Below, in pieces: positions 1-9,050 of a DNA stretch of 64,000 nucleotides. This stretch comes from Spirochaetales bacterium UBA6872. Its GTDB lineage: Bacteria; Spirochaetota; Spirochaetia; Sphaerochaetales; Sphaerochaetaceae. The stretch lies in the NCBI GenBank assembly GCA_002452215.1, contig DKCO01000022.1:12723-76722 (forward strand), read 5' to 3'. Below the pieces are notes generated by a model. That model made no database searches. It saw only the letters and a list, made by a program, of their open reading frames with translations, and was not told the origin of the DNA. Made by a program: the position numbers and the translations under genes. The first letter of the stretch is position 1; every line of letters begins with the position of its first letter.

Positions 1-747
1 GCGTTTGAAGAGAAGATAAACAAGAAGACAATGGGCATTCTTCTATGCTCTCCTAACAACCCTACTGGACATGTTTACTCCAGCTCTGAGCTAGAGGCGC
101 TATTAAAGCTTTGCAAGAAGCATGATATCTTTCTCGTTGTTGATGAAGTATATAGGGAATTTTGCTATGATGGCGAGAAATTCACATCTGTCCTTTCTTT
201 CCCAGAATACAGTGACAGAGTAATCTGCATAGATTCGTTTTCCAAGCGATTTTCGATGTGTGGTGCTCGTGTAGGTGCCATTGTTACAAAGAACAAGGAG
301 TTTCTTGGCTCTTGCATGAAAATGGCTCAAGCACGTCTGTGTCCTCCAAATGTCGAGCAAGTTGCTGCAGCTGCCGCACTTACAGCTCCAGATAGCTATA
401 TCGATAATGTTGTATCGGAGTATAAGAGAAGAAGAGATTTGCTTGTTACTCAGCTACAAGCAATCGATGGAGTGAAAGTAAATATGCCAAAAGGTGCTTT
501 CTACTTTGTTGCCTCGCTCCCTGTCGATGATGCTGAGAAGTTTGCTCTTTATATGCTGAAGGACTTTTCTTACAAGGGTGCGACTGTGATGTTTGCGCCA
601 GCTGAAGGTTTTTATTGGACAGAGGGTCTTGGAAAGACAGAGGCTCGTTTTGCTTATGTACTTGAGGAGGGCGAGTTGATGCTTGCATCTGAATGCCTGA
701 GAGAAGGATTGAAAGCATATAGAAGAGATGTAATGCATATACAATGA
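1..747 (+). CDS. Class I/II PLP-dependent aminotransferase, C-terminal part (5' end outside window)
   Basis: The reading frame is open from base 1, so the start lies upstream. The visible part has the family landmarks: CSPNNPTG near the beginning, then VVDEVYREF for the cofactor-binding Asp/Tyr strand, then SFSKRFSMCGARVG, whose Lys should form the Schiff base with PLP and whose Arg (GARVG) follows as in aspartate-type aminotransferases. The end (RFAYVLEEGEL) carries the Arg that usually binds the substrate carboxylate. The amino donor and acceptor cannot be told from this. It is read in the same direction as the following genes, but 76 bases and a possible promoter separate it from them. Confidence 0.85.
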   Translation, partial: AFEEKINKKTMGILLCSPNNPTGHVYSSSELEALLKLCKKHDIFLVVDEVYREFCYDGEKFTSVLSFPEYSDRVICIDSFSKRFSMCGARVGAIVTKNKEFLGSCMKMAQARLCPPNVEQVAAAAALTAPDSYIDNVVSEYKRRRDLLVTQLQAIDGVKVNMPKGAFYFVASLPVDDAEKFALYMLKDFSYKGATVMFAPAEGFYWTEGLGKTEARFAYVLEEGELMLASECLREGLKAYRRDVMHIQ

Positions 748-771
748 TTGCTCCAGTTGTCATCAAGCACT

Positions 772-799
772 TTGTAAAAAACAATAATGGTAATATAAT
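772..799 (+). promoter_or_regulatory. Possible sigma-70 promoter for the acidic-protein operon
   Basis: TTGTAA at 772-777 and TATAAT at 794-799 are separated by 16 bases. The ribosome binding site AAGGAG follows at 811-816 and a GTG start at 824. The leader would be very short. Sequence match only. Confidence 0.35.
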
Positions 800-823
800 T
801 TCTTTTGAGTAAGGAGTTTTTAC

Positions 824-3520
824 GTGGATCCTCTGTTTTCAGATCTCAATGAATTGTCGAGAATGACTTCAAAAAAGGCCGAGAAGAACCTTAGAGAGTG
901 TGTTGTTTATCTTAGAAACGATTTCAATGGGATATGCAAGATTCTAAGACTCTACCATCCATTGGAAGCTTTGAAGCTTGCTGTTTGGGAAAAGAGAAAG
1001 ATATTGAAGACCAAGAATGATATGCTTTCGAAGTCCCAAGCGGAGCTTTTGCCAGTATTGTTGCAATCTATTGTGCAATCCAGCATATTCGACTCCACTG
1101 ACGGAATTTCACATAACAGGGATATAAAGCAAAAGGATTGGAAGCGAGTAGTTGAGCTTTCTTTTGATGTGGCTCGCAAGATCCTGAGATATATTGATTG
1201 CCTTACAGTCTACCAGATAGGGGAGTCAAAGATAAAAGAATGCGATGCAGAGAAGTACAGGATAGCACTTTATAAACTCTTTTTCCCAAGCGAAGAGGAA
1301 TTCAAGACTATAGATGATTTATCATATCTTCTCATTGCTTCCATTTCTGACAAAAAGGATGAGATTGAGGATTCATTTCATTTGCCTGCCGATAAGCTGA
1401 TATCTGAGATGAAGAACATAGCTCTCAACTCCCTTGATGGCATTGATATGCTCACAGCTGATAGCCAGATCTACAAAGCAGAGATGAGCCTAGAGATGGC
1501 TAAAAAGAGAGAAATCGAAAAATATCGTGAGATGTCAGATGACGATTTGCGAAATGCTATTGTCAAGGAAAAGGGGTGGGAAGGTAGGCTTGCGAACATA
1601 ATCGGCCGAAGAGATGACTTTGATCTGTTCCGCCCTGATTTCTATTCTTCTCTTTCTCGTGAAAGTTATGTTGAGATGTCATCTGAACTTAGCAAGATGG
1701 ATCTTTATAAGTGTCTTGAGAATGGTGTCTGGCCAGCAACTGTAAAACCTTTTATAAGCTTTGGCGATTTTACTTTCTCATTTGTTTCTGAGCATTTGAT
1801 GTCATTTGCAAGCACTATCATTGGCGACAAAGTTGATTTGTCGGGATATATTTCAAAAGCTGTTGAAAAATCTTGCTTGGAGCTTTTTAATCCAACAGAT
1901 GCTGTTGATGTCTTTTCGTTTGATGGACATAAGATCGATTTGATTGCTCCACCTTCTCTTGATGAACTCAATCCTATTTCGGAAGCACATGTCTTTTCTT
2001 CAAGAATTGAGCTTAGAGATGAGGAGATGAGAAAAAAATCGAATCATGGTCACTCTGAGCTTATCATTGATTCGGATTCAAAAGAAGATTTCAAGAGTCT
2101 TGGTGACAATAGATTCATCATCTCTGGGTGCTATATTTGCAAATGTGCAACATTGCCTGAATATAGTTCTGAGATAAAGAGAAGACTATTTGGACAGCTT
2201 GAGATAATCGACAATTCGGATGGCGAGATATATACATGTCTTGATGATGAGGTTATGTCACCATCTGAAGAAGCCGATGATGATATTGCAGACGATAATA
2301 TTTCAGATGAATACGAGTACTCTGACTCAGAGGATGAGGAGGAGAAGAAGATATCTGAGCGCGAAAATGCTTTGGAAGATGCTCCTTTGGATTTTGAAAA
2401 TGGAGTCAAAACTGATATAAGCAAGCTAAAAGAAAGATATGCGCTTACAGATTCAATTATCCAAAAAGAAAACGAGGATGGTGAATACTTTGGTTCCTTT
2501 GAGCGAGATCTGGACGATGATGACTTCGATGATGAAGATGATGATGCCGATGATTTTGACGATGAGGATGACAAAGAAGAGGAGGCCTTATATGATGAGG
2601 CCGAACAGGAAGATGAGTATGCCTCAGATTCAGCTGACAGCAGCGACAGAGATGATAGCGAGGAGACTCAAGATCAGCTTGATTTCTTGTCGATTCTAGA
2701 TGACGAGTCTCCAGAAGAGAAAGAGCTGACCGATGAGCTTATTGAAAACGATGAGCGCGATGAGTTGGAGAAGGAGAGGGAGGAGGAGTCTTTCCCTGAT
2801 AATATACAAAAAGAAGAACCCCAAGAAAATGTAAATCCTGAGCCTTGTACAGATCAAGATCAAACAGAAGATAGCGAGAAGGAAAGTGACATAGGATTTC
2901 CAGAACTTTCAGAAGCATCCGAGGATGAAGAGTCTGATGATAATCCGGACGATGAGATCAAGCAAGAGAGTTTGGAAGATTGTCCAAAACAATCAAAAGT
3001 AATGTCAGAGTCAAATGGAATAGAGATTGTGCAAGATTCTGATGGTGTTTTTGTCATGAGGGGCTCCAATGATCATATTGATGATGACTTTGGATTGAAA
3101 GGCATACTGAAAGATATAAAGCGTGTGCTTGCCGACAATAATTCTGTTTATGTCTCATTTGTAAAAAATGCTGATGCGGATTTGAGGGATTACCTCTCCA
3201 GTGTGATAAAAAAGAGCTGGGAGAAACAGCAACAAGATCATAAAGATAAGGTTTTCACAATTTATGATTATTCATTGACTGTGTTGCTTCCTGGCTCATT
3301 GGTAAGAGATGAATTGAAACTTAGCGAGCTATTGGATAATGCTGGTGCTGTGATGTACTCAAAGAAGAAAAAAGAGTGGAATGCACTTATTGTTTACATA
3401 GATGAGGCATACAGTGTCGTAGATGCTGAAGAGAAGTTCATAACACAAGATTCTTTTTCTTCATATGATTGGAAGAGAGTCCAGATCATTGGTGAGCAAC
3501 TATTGAACAGAGGGCAATGA
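824..3520 (+). CDS. Uncharacterised 898-aa protein with long Asp/Glu-rich region
   Basis: I do not recognise this protein. The GTG start is chosen because AAGGAG lies 7 bases upstream. Three parts can be seen: an alpha-helical, mixed-charge N-terminal region of about 460 residues; an extremely acidic low-complexity stretch from about residue 465 to 740, with runs such as DDDDFDDEDDDADD; and a C-terminal globular-looking domain of about 150 residues. No signal peptide or membrane segment is apparent, so it is probably cytoplasmic. The stop overlaps the start of the next gene by 4 bases, so it is translationally coupled to the IMPase-type phosphatase. The acidic part looks intrinsically disordered; a role as scaffold or polycation binder would be a guess. 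Confidence 0.7.
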   Translation: MDPLFSDLNELSRMTSKKAEKNLRECVVYLRNDFNGICKILRLYHPLEALKLAVWEKRKILKTKNDMLSKSQAELLPVLLQSIVQSSIFDSTDGISHNRDIKQKDWKRVVELSFDVARKILRYIDCLTVYQIGESKIKECDAEKYRIALYKLFFPSEEEFKTIDDLSYLLIASISDKKDEIEDSFHLPADKLISEMKNIALNSLDGIDMLTADSQIYKAEMSLEMAKKREIEKYREMSDDDLRNAIVKEKGWEGRLANIIGRRDDFDLFRPDFYSSLSRESYVEMSSELSKMDLYKCLENGVWPATVKPFISFGDFTFSFVSEHLMSFASTIIGDKVDLSGYISKAVEKSCLELFNPTDAVDVFSFDGHKIDLIAPPSLDELNPISEAHVFSSRIELRDEEMRKKSNHGHSELIIDSDSKEDFKSLGDNRFIISGCYICKCATLPEYSSEIKRRLFGQLEIIDNSDGEIYTCLDDEVMSPSEEADDDIADDNISDEYEYSDSEDEEEKKISERENALEDAPLDFENGVKTDISKLKERYALTDSIIQKENEDGEYFGSFERDLDDDDFDDEDDDADDFDDEDDKEEEALYDEAEQEDEYASDSADSSDRDDSEETQDQLDFLSILDDESPEEKELTDELIENDERDELEKEREEESFPDNIQKEEPQENVNPEPCTDQDQTEDSEKESDIGFPELSEASEDEESDDNPDDEIKQESLEDCPKQSKVMSESNGIEIVQDSDGVFVMRGSNDHIDDDFGLKGILKDIKRVLADNNSVYVSFVKNADADLRDYLSSVIKKSWEKQQQDHKDKVFTIYDYSLTVLLPGSLVRDELKLSELLDNAGAVMYSKKKKEWNALIVYIDEAYSVVDAEEKFITQDSFSSYDWKRVQIIGEQLLNRGQ

Positions 3521-4296
3521 TGGAAGAAAGCCTTTTGAAGGAGAGGTTCCTTCTAGCCAAAAGCATTGCAAAAAAGGTTTCTGATTTCTTGCTTGCGAAT
3601 GAGAAAATGCGATTTGAGGCCATCGCAAAGGCAGACAATGATTATGTCACAAGTGCTGACAAGTTGGCTGAAGATCTGATAGAGAACGAGATTCGGTCTT
3701 CTTTTCCTGATGATTCCTTTTATGGGGAAGAGAACGGGAAGATTGGCTCTGATCAAAATAGGCGCTGGATTATAGACCCTATTGATGGGACTGTGGATTT
3801 CATGACAGGGTTTCCGAACTATACAGTTTCGATTGCTTTCGAGGATGAGGATGGACTTGCTTTTGGCGTTGTTGCAATACCAAGACAGAATGAACTGTTT
3901 TCTGCCTTTCGCTCCGAGGGTGCTTTTTTGAATGGTAAAGCAATACATACAGATGAAGGGGCTCCTTTGAAGAAGCATCTTGCAATCCTTGTGCCACCAC
4001 ATAGACATCATGAGCTTTTGGATTGTTATATTTCAAAGATGCGTAGATTTTACGACTTGGTCTCTGATGTAAGGTCAGTTGGTTCTGCCGCATGTTCTCT
4101 TTGCTACGTCGCATGTGGAAGAGTCGCGATGTACTATGAAATTGGATTGAAGATATATGATTGCGCTGCAGGCATTGTTATAGTAAAAGAAGCTGGAGGG
4201 CAAGTTACTCTTTTGTCTGATGATGAAGAGTGGATAGAAATAGCATCAAGCACAAGCTCGTCTCACGAAAGAATGATAGGAATAATAAATGATTAA
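3517..4296 (+). CDS. Inositol-monophosphatase family phosphatase
   Basis: The 259-aa product has the metal-binding signatures of the IMPase/CysQ/FBPase superfamily: GEENG (motif with the catalytic Glu), DPIDGTVDF (metal-binding Asp residues) and YDCAAGIVIVKEAGG (second signature, normally WDxAAG). Family length is about 260, so it looks complete. The substrate could be myo-inositol phosphate, PAP or a sugar bisphosphate; sequence alone does not decide. It overlaps the upstream gene by 4 bases and the downstream HAD-RidA gene by 8 bases, which implies one transcript and coupled translation. A second ATG at 3520 could also serve as start. Confidence 0.85.
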   Translation: MMEESLLKERFLLAKSIAKKVSDFLLANEKMRFEAIAKADNDYVTSADKLAEDLIENEIRSSFPDDSFYGEENGKIGSDQNRRWIIDPIDGTVDFMTGFPNYTVSIAFEDEDGLAFGVVAIPRQNELFSAFRSEGAFLNGKAIHTDEGAPLKKHLAILVPPHRHHELLDCYISKMRRFYDLVSDVRSVGSAACSLCYVACGRVAMYYEIGLKIYDCAAGIVIVKEAGGQVTLLSDDEEWIEIASSTSSSHERMIGIIND

Positions 4297-5329
4297 AGCT
4301 GTTTTGTTTGATTTCGATGGTACTTTAGCCGATTCTTCAGAGGGTATTTTCTCTACAGCTCGTAAAGTGATGCATGACATGGGTTATAGCGATGAATGGA
4401 GCGATAGAGAGATGCGCAAATTCATCGGCCCTCCTTTGAGAGAATGCTTCAAAGTAGCTTTCTCTCTACCTGATTCAATGCTTGACGAAGCTGTTGAGAG
4501 ATATAGAGCAATCTATAAGCAAACTGGATACAAAATGTGCTCTCTATATGATGGTATCAAAAGGCTTATTGTTGCTCTGAGAGCACTAAAAATCAAAATT
4601 GCTGTTGCTACAAACAAAGAGCAATCAACAGTTGAAGAGTGTATAAAAGCATTAGGCATTACATATCTTTTTGATTCTATCTATGGCACAGATCTAGCGG
4701 GTAAGCTAAAGAAAACAGATTTGATTAAGCTCGCTTGCAAAGATTTCTCGCTATCGCCAAAAGAGGTTATGATGGTAGGAGATACCGAGAATGATAGAGT
4801 TGGTGCAAAAGATGCTGGAGTTGAGTTTGTTGGTGTAACTTGGGGTTTTGGATACTCTTTGCCATGGACTCTTGATGGAGTGAACCATATTAACAAAGCC
4901 TCAGAGCTTTTGGATATAATAAAGAAAATCGAAGGAGATGATACTATGATTGAGAAAATTGAGACAAAGAATGCACCCGCAGCAATAGGTCCTTATAGCC
5001 AAGCTGTCAAGAGTGGGAATCTACTATTTCTTTCCGGACAAATTCCGGTAGATCCATCTACTGGTAACGTCGTTGAAGGAACTACAGCAGATCAAGCACG
5101 ACAATGCTTGAAGAATATAGAAGCTGTTTTGAAAGAGGCTGGTGCTGTGATGTCTAATGTAGTCAAGACAACAGTATTTCTAAAGGATATGAATGATTTC
5201 GTACCAGTAAATGAAGTATACAAAGAGGCTTTCTCTTCCTCTGATATTCTTCCTGCGCGTTCAGCTGTACAAGTTGCAAAGCTTCCTAAGGATGTTGGCG
5301 TTGAGATTGAAGTGATAGCAGTTCTTTAA
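4289..5329 (+). CDS. HAD phosphatase fused in frame to RidA enamine/imine deaminase
   Basis: Residues 1 to about 215 form a phosphoglycolate-phosphatase-like HAD domain: FDFDGTLADS nucleophile motif, a Thr in VATNKEQS, Lys near GKLKKTD, and VGDTENDR as acidic motif. Residues 220-346 are a complete RidA/YjgF domain (NAPAAIGPYSQAV at the start, PARSAVQVAKLP near the end, with the conserved Arg). There is no stop between them. RidA clears reactive enamines made by PLP enzymes; the HAD part would hydrolyse a small phosphate ester. An ATG at 4946, preceded by GAAGGAG at 4931-4937, sits exactly at the RidA start, so free RidA may also be made. The gene starts inside the end of the IMPase gene. Confidence 0.85.
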   Translation: MIKAVLFDFDGTLADSSEGIFSTARKVMHDMGYSDEWSDREMRKFIGPPLRECFKVAFSLPDSMLDEAVERYRAIYKQTGYKMCSLYDGIKRLIVALRALKIKIAVATNKEQSTVEECIKALGITYLFDSIYGTDLAGKLKKTDLIKLACKDFSLSPKEVMMVGDTENDRVGAKDAGVEFVGVTWGFGYSLPWTLDGVNHINKASELLDIIKKIEGDDTMIEKIETKNAPAAIGPYSQAVKSGNLLFLSGQIPVDPSTGNVVEGTTADQARQCLKNIEAVLKEAGAVMSNVVKTTVFLKDMNDFVPVNEVYKEAFSSSDILPARSAVQVAKLPKDVGVEIEVIAVL

Positions 5330-5352
5330 GGAGCTAATTCCAATGGAATTTG

Positions 5353-5386
5353 AAAAAGGCTATAGTTTCTCGCTATAGTCTTTTTG
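5353..5386. terminator. Bidirectional intrinsic terminator
   Basis: GGCTATAG at 5359-5366 pairs with CTATAGTC at 5373-5380 (8 bp, one G-T), flanked by a run of A on the left and T on the right. It lies between two convergent genes (HAD-RidA and trkH), so it can serve both strands. Confidence 0.75.
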
Positions 5387-5421
5387 CTTTCAAGGCAAAT
5401 GCTCTTGGTTTTTGAAGGATT

Positions 5422-6873
5422 TTATTTCTTCCAAAAATCCCTTGTGAAGAGAGAATAGACAGTAAATAGCTCAAGTCTTCCAACTAGCATCAAAAATGAG
5501 AATACCCATAGAGTCCAATCTGGATATATAGCAAAAGTCATATCTGTTCCGATTCCGCCAAAGCCTATGCCTATATTTCCAAGGCACAGAACAGTCGAAG
5601 TAAAGCTTGTTATTATGTCATAATCGGCCAATGATACTATTATTGTTCCCAAAAGAGCTGTGATCAAATACATCCCAACGAATCCGCTTATCGAGAAAAC
5701 AGTGGAAGGCGATATTGTATCCTCCCCGACCTTGATGTTTGTTACAGCTGATGGGTGTATACGCTTTGTGATTGCATTCTTTCCAAGTTTCGCCATTACG
5801 ACAACCCTTATGACTTTTATTCCTCCTCCTGCAGATCCTGCACATCCGCCAACAAAGCAAAGAGCAAGGAGTATGCATTGGCTGAAGACTGGCCAATGTG
5901 TATAGTTGGTAGAAGTAAAACCAGTCGTTGTAATAAAGGATATCACTTGAAACGATGCATTCCTTAGACTCTCTGGAAATGAAGATATGCCTTTTGCTAA
6001 AAGATTGATAGTGATCAATGCTATCGAAGAGATAACAATCAAGAAATAGGCACGCAATTCCCCATCCTTGAGAGCTCTTCTCGTTTTACCTTGCAAGACT
6101 TTGAAGTAAAGGGCAAAATTGGCGCCTGCCAAAAACATGAATATTATACATATCCATTCCACATATGGGGAGTTGTAGGCAGCAATTGAAGCATTTTTAG
6201 GCGCAAAGCCAGCTGCTCCCATTGTTCCAAATGTCACAGTCAAAGCATCAAATGGATCAAGGCCTCCAAGCAAAAGAAGCAATACTTGCACAATTGATAT
6301 CACAATATAGATTGACCAAAGTGCAATTGCTGTATTCTGTATTTGCGGTGTAAGCTTTTCTTTTGTAGGGCCCACTGACTCAGCTCCGACAAGAGCTGCG
6401 CCTTGTACGCCTAATGCTGGCAAAACAGCTATAAAAAGGACAACAATTCCCATCCCGCCAAGCCAGTTTGTCATATTTCTCCAGAAAAGAATCGACATGT
6501 CAGCGGCCTCTATATCAACCATTGCTGTTGCACCTGTTGTCGTAAATCCTGACATTATCTCAAAGTAGCAAAGCGCAAATGTTGGCATTGTCTTTGTCAG
6601 CCAAAGAGGCAATGCTCCAAAAAATGAGATCAATACCCATGTTGCTGTGACAAAAAGGTAGCTGGATTTGGATGATATTTTTATTTTCTTGTATTTTCGC
6701 GTTGCCAATACTATGCAAACGCTTGCAATAACCATTATCGCTATTGTTGAAAGAAAGGCTATGCTTGATTCGAATTCTTTATAGTGCAATGACATGAACA
6801 AAGGAATGCACATCAAGCAAGCAACAAATAGCATTATAAAAGCAAGCAATCTTCCAATTGAGATAATATTCAT
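5422..6873 (-). CDS. trkH: TrkH-family potassium uptake channel subunit
   Basis: The 483-aa product is an all-membrane protein with many hydrophobic segments and the four degenerate selectivity-loop motifs of the Trk/Ktr/HKT family: TTTGATA, TMGAAGF, TTTGFTS and CLGNIGIGFGG. The start is set at MNIISIG because an upstream extension of the frame runs through the trkA coding region and is basic rather than hydrophobic. The ATG at 6873 shares one base with the trkA stop (TAATG), so the pair is translationally coupled. It forms the ion-conducting dimer and works with the TrkA gating ring encoded just upstream. Confidence 0.92.
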   Translation of the reverse strand: MNIISIGRLLAFIMLFVACLMCIPLFMSLHYKEFESSIAFLSTIAIMVIASVCIVLATRKYKKIKISSKSSYLFVTATWVLISFFGALPLWLTKTMPTFALCYFEIMSGFTTTGATAMVDIEAADMSILFWRNMTNWLGGMGIVVLFIAVLPALGVQGAALVGAESVGPTKEKLTPQIQNTAIALWSIYIVISIVQVLLLLLGGLDPFDALTVTFGTMGAAGFAPKNASIAAYNSPYVEWICIIFMFLAGANFALYFKVLQGKTRRALKDGELRAYFLIVISSIALITINLLAKGISSFPESLRNASFQVISFITTTGFTSTNYTHWPVFSQCILLALCFVGGCAGSAGGGIKVIRVVVMAKLGKNAITKRIHPSAVTNIKVGEDTISPSTVFSISGFVGMYLITALLGTIIVSLADYDIITSFTSTVLCLGNIGIGFGGIGTDMTFAIYPDWTLWVFSFLMLVGRLELFTVYSLFTRDFWKK

Positions 6874-8225
6874 TATGAAAAGAACTCCGTCACAAAATCG
6901 TAGCAAGCGTGCGTTGCTGCAACAAGCAATGTGTCGCCTTCTCTGAATGTATAACTTCCATCTGGTACAAAGTTGGTTCCATTTGCACTCTTTACGCCAG
7001 CTATTATGCACTTGCCTAGTAGCTGAACATCCTTCAATTGCTTTCCAAGCTCCTTGAATGTTGGCTTCAAAACGTATTCATAGACCTCAAGCTCTCCTTC
7101 AAAGAGTGTATGAAGTGTGCTTATGTCATTTCCTCTTAGGAACTTCAAAAGGGTATCTACAGTCGCTTCTGTTGTCGATATAGGCGCATCGATATCGAGG
7201 CTACGGGCAAATCCAAGGTAGTTTGTATTTGATTTCAATAGCGCAATAGCTTTTCTAACTCCAGCTTTTTTTGCATAAGACGCTGTTATTATGTTCAATT
7301 CGTCATTCTCGGTCACAGATATCAAGAGGTCTGATTTTTGAATCGACTCCTCATCCCAAAGCTGTTCATCTGTGATTGATCCATTGATTATCAGTATTTG
7401 AGAGAATTCCTCGGTAAAGTTTTTGCAAATATCAGGATCCTTCTCTATGAGTGTAATGTTCTTCAATAGTCTTTTTGGAAGAAGCTCAAGCAAATATGCG
7501 GCTATTCTAGTGCCACCGATTATCACAATCTTCTTGAGTCTTCTTGTTGCTTTTCCTCCAAATATATTGAAGATTTCAGCAGAAAGCGCATCATCTGAGA
7601 CAATTGCAACTTCATCGTTTGGTTCCAATACAGTAGTTCCTGATGGAGTGAATGTCTTCCCTTTTCTCTTTATGCCAGCGATGACATATTGCCCAGCAAA
7701 GTCCTTCTTTATTTCCATAAGCGATTTTGCTATCAACTGTGAATCGCTTTCAATTGTGCTCTTGAATAGGATAAACTCTGCATCTTTGAAGTATATTGTA
7801 TCAGAATAAAGCCCAGATTGGATTATTCCGCTTATCCTGCTTGCGGCTTCTTGTTCTGGGTTTACTATATGCGATATCCCAAGTATTTTCTTGTTGTATC
7901 CAGATTTGCCTAGATAACTTAAAGCTCTAATTGCCGCAATCGTGTCTACATTTGGCCACTCAGAGCTTACTATTCCGCAAGAAACAAGATTTACTTCATC
8001 GCTATCTGTTACTGCAATTACGGCATCAGCTTTATCGCATCCTGCTTCCTTCAACTTCTCTATATCGGTCGCTGATCCACATATGGCAAGGCAATCAAGC
8101 TTTGCGACAGCCGCAGCACATCGTTCCTGGTTTGAATCAAGAAAAACAACAACTTTGTTTTCTTGCGTTAGATGCTGAGCTAGCCTCAAGCCTCTTCTTC
8201 CAGCACCAAGTATCACAACATTCAT
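6873..8225 (-). CDS. trkA: TrkA, NAD-binding regulatory subunit of Trk potassium uptake
   Basis: The 450-aa length and layout match full-length TrkA with two tandem RCK halves. The first has the Rossmann start VILGAGRRGLRLAQHL and the second KIVIIGGTRIAAYLL; each is followed by a TrkA-C-type beta-rich segment (ILFKSTIESDSQ and VYEYVLKPTFKE). It is a cytoplasmic peripheral protein that senses nucleotide and gates TrkH. It is first in a two-gene operon with trkH. The gene is divergent from ung, with about 120 bases between start codons. Confidence 0.92.
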   Translation of the reverse strand: MNVVILGAGRRGLRLAQHLTQENKVVVFLDSNQERCAAAVAKLDCLAICGSATDIEKLKEAGCDKADAVIAVTDSDEVNLVSCGIVSSEWPNVDTIAAIRALSYLGKSGYNKKILGISHIVNPEQEAASRISGIIQSGLYSDTIYFKDAEFILFKSTIESDSQLIAKSLMEIKKDFAGQYVIAGIKRKGKTFTPSGTTVLEPNDEVAIVSDDALSAEIFNIFGGKATRRLKKIVIIGGTRIAAYLLELLPKRLLKNITLIEKDPDICKNFTEEFSQILIINGSITDEQLWDEESIQKSDLLISVTENDELNIITASYAKKAGVRKAIALLKSNTNYLGFARSLDIDAPISTTEATVDTLLKFLRGNDISTLHTLFEGELEVYEYVLKPTFKELGKQLKDVQLLGKCIIAGVKSANGTNFVPDGSYTFREGDTLLVAATHACYDFVTEFFS

Positions 8226-8345
8226 GCCTGTAAGTATACAACTTCGATTGCTTTTATATCAATAAAGCGTGTTTTTGAAATTGTTTCATCGACTGTCTTT
8301 TTCAATAGATGGTTACATCCTTTTTTTTCATGTATCATAAGCATT

Positions 8346-9041
8346 ATGGAAAATAGAACTTGGCATGATGTGATTGGTCCTTTGAAGAGCGAAGAGTGTT
8401 TTAAGCATGCTTATGGCTACCAAGAGGAGAGAAGAAAAGCTGGAGACATAATCTATCCAAAGAAGGAAGATATTTTCAATGCATTCAAGTATACGCCGTT
8501 TTCTTCTCTTAAGGTTGTGATTCTCGGCCAAGATCCATACCATGAGCCAGGACAGGCAATGGGGCTTTCGTTTTCTGTGCCAGCTGGAATTCCAATCCCT
8601 CCTTCGTTGCAAAATATATACAAGGAACTTGAAAGCGATATAGAAGGATTCAATGCACCAGAGCATGGCAACTTAATTCCATGGGCACGGCAAGGAGTTC
8701 TACTTCTCAACTCAGTGCTTACAGTAAAAGCGCATCAAGCGTTTTCCCATAAAGGGCAGGGATGGGAAGAGTTTACAGATGATGTCATAAAGACAATAGA
8801 CGAATCATGTGAGAATATTGTGTTTCTTCTTTGGGGCTCTCCAGCAAGGAAAAAGGGCGAGAGAATAGACAGATCAAAGCATCTTGTCCTTGAGACAGTA
8901 CATCCAAGTCCACTTTCTGCATATCGTGGATTTTTTGGCTGCCACCACTTTTCCAAAGCGAATGAATATCTTATTGCACATGGCAAGGAGCCGATTGATT
9001 GGCGCTTGCCGTTGCGTATCGATGACAGCGTGGTTTTGTAA
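8346..9041 (+). CDS. ung: Uracil-DNA glycosylase, family 1
   Basis: The 231-aa product has the catalytic water-activating motif GQDPYHEPGQA, where Asp is the general base, LLLNSVLTV in the uracil pocket with the Asn contact, and HPSPLSAYRGFFGC as the DNA-intercalating HPSPLS loop. It removes uracil from DNA, starting base-excision repair. Length is normal. The first ATG is used. It stands alone between divergent trkA and a convergent heparinase-like gene whose stop lies 9 bases downstream. Confidence 0.95.
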   Translation: MENRTWHDVIGPLKSEECFKHAYGYQEERRKAGDIIYPKKEDIFNAFKYTPFSSLKVVILGQDPYHEPGQAMGLSFSVPAGIPIPPSLQNIYKELESDIEGFNAPEHGNLIPWARQGVLLLNSVLTVKAHQAFSHKGQGWEEFTDDVIKTIDESCENIVFLLWGSPARKKGERIDRSKHLVLETVHPSPLSAYRGFFGCHHFSKANEYLIAHGKEPIDWRLPLRIDDSVVL

Positions 9042-9050
9042 TTTTTAGTT

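Noticed and set aside
2131..2574. Long Ser-rich open frame on the minus strand
   Set aside because: It is the antisense of the Asp/Glu-rich region of the 898-aa protein; GAT/GAA codons read as Ser-rich on the other strand. No ribosome binding site.
6874..7011. N-terminal extension of trkH
   Set aside because: It overlaps trkA on the same strand, is not hydrophobic, and the ATG at 6873 is coupled to the trkA stop.
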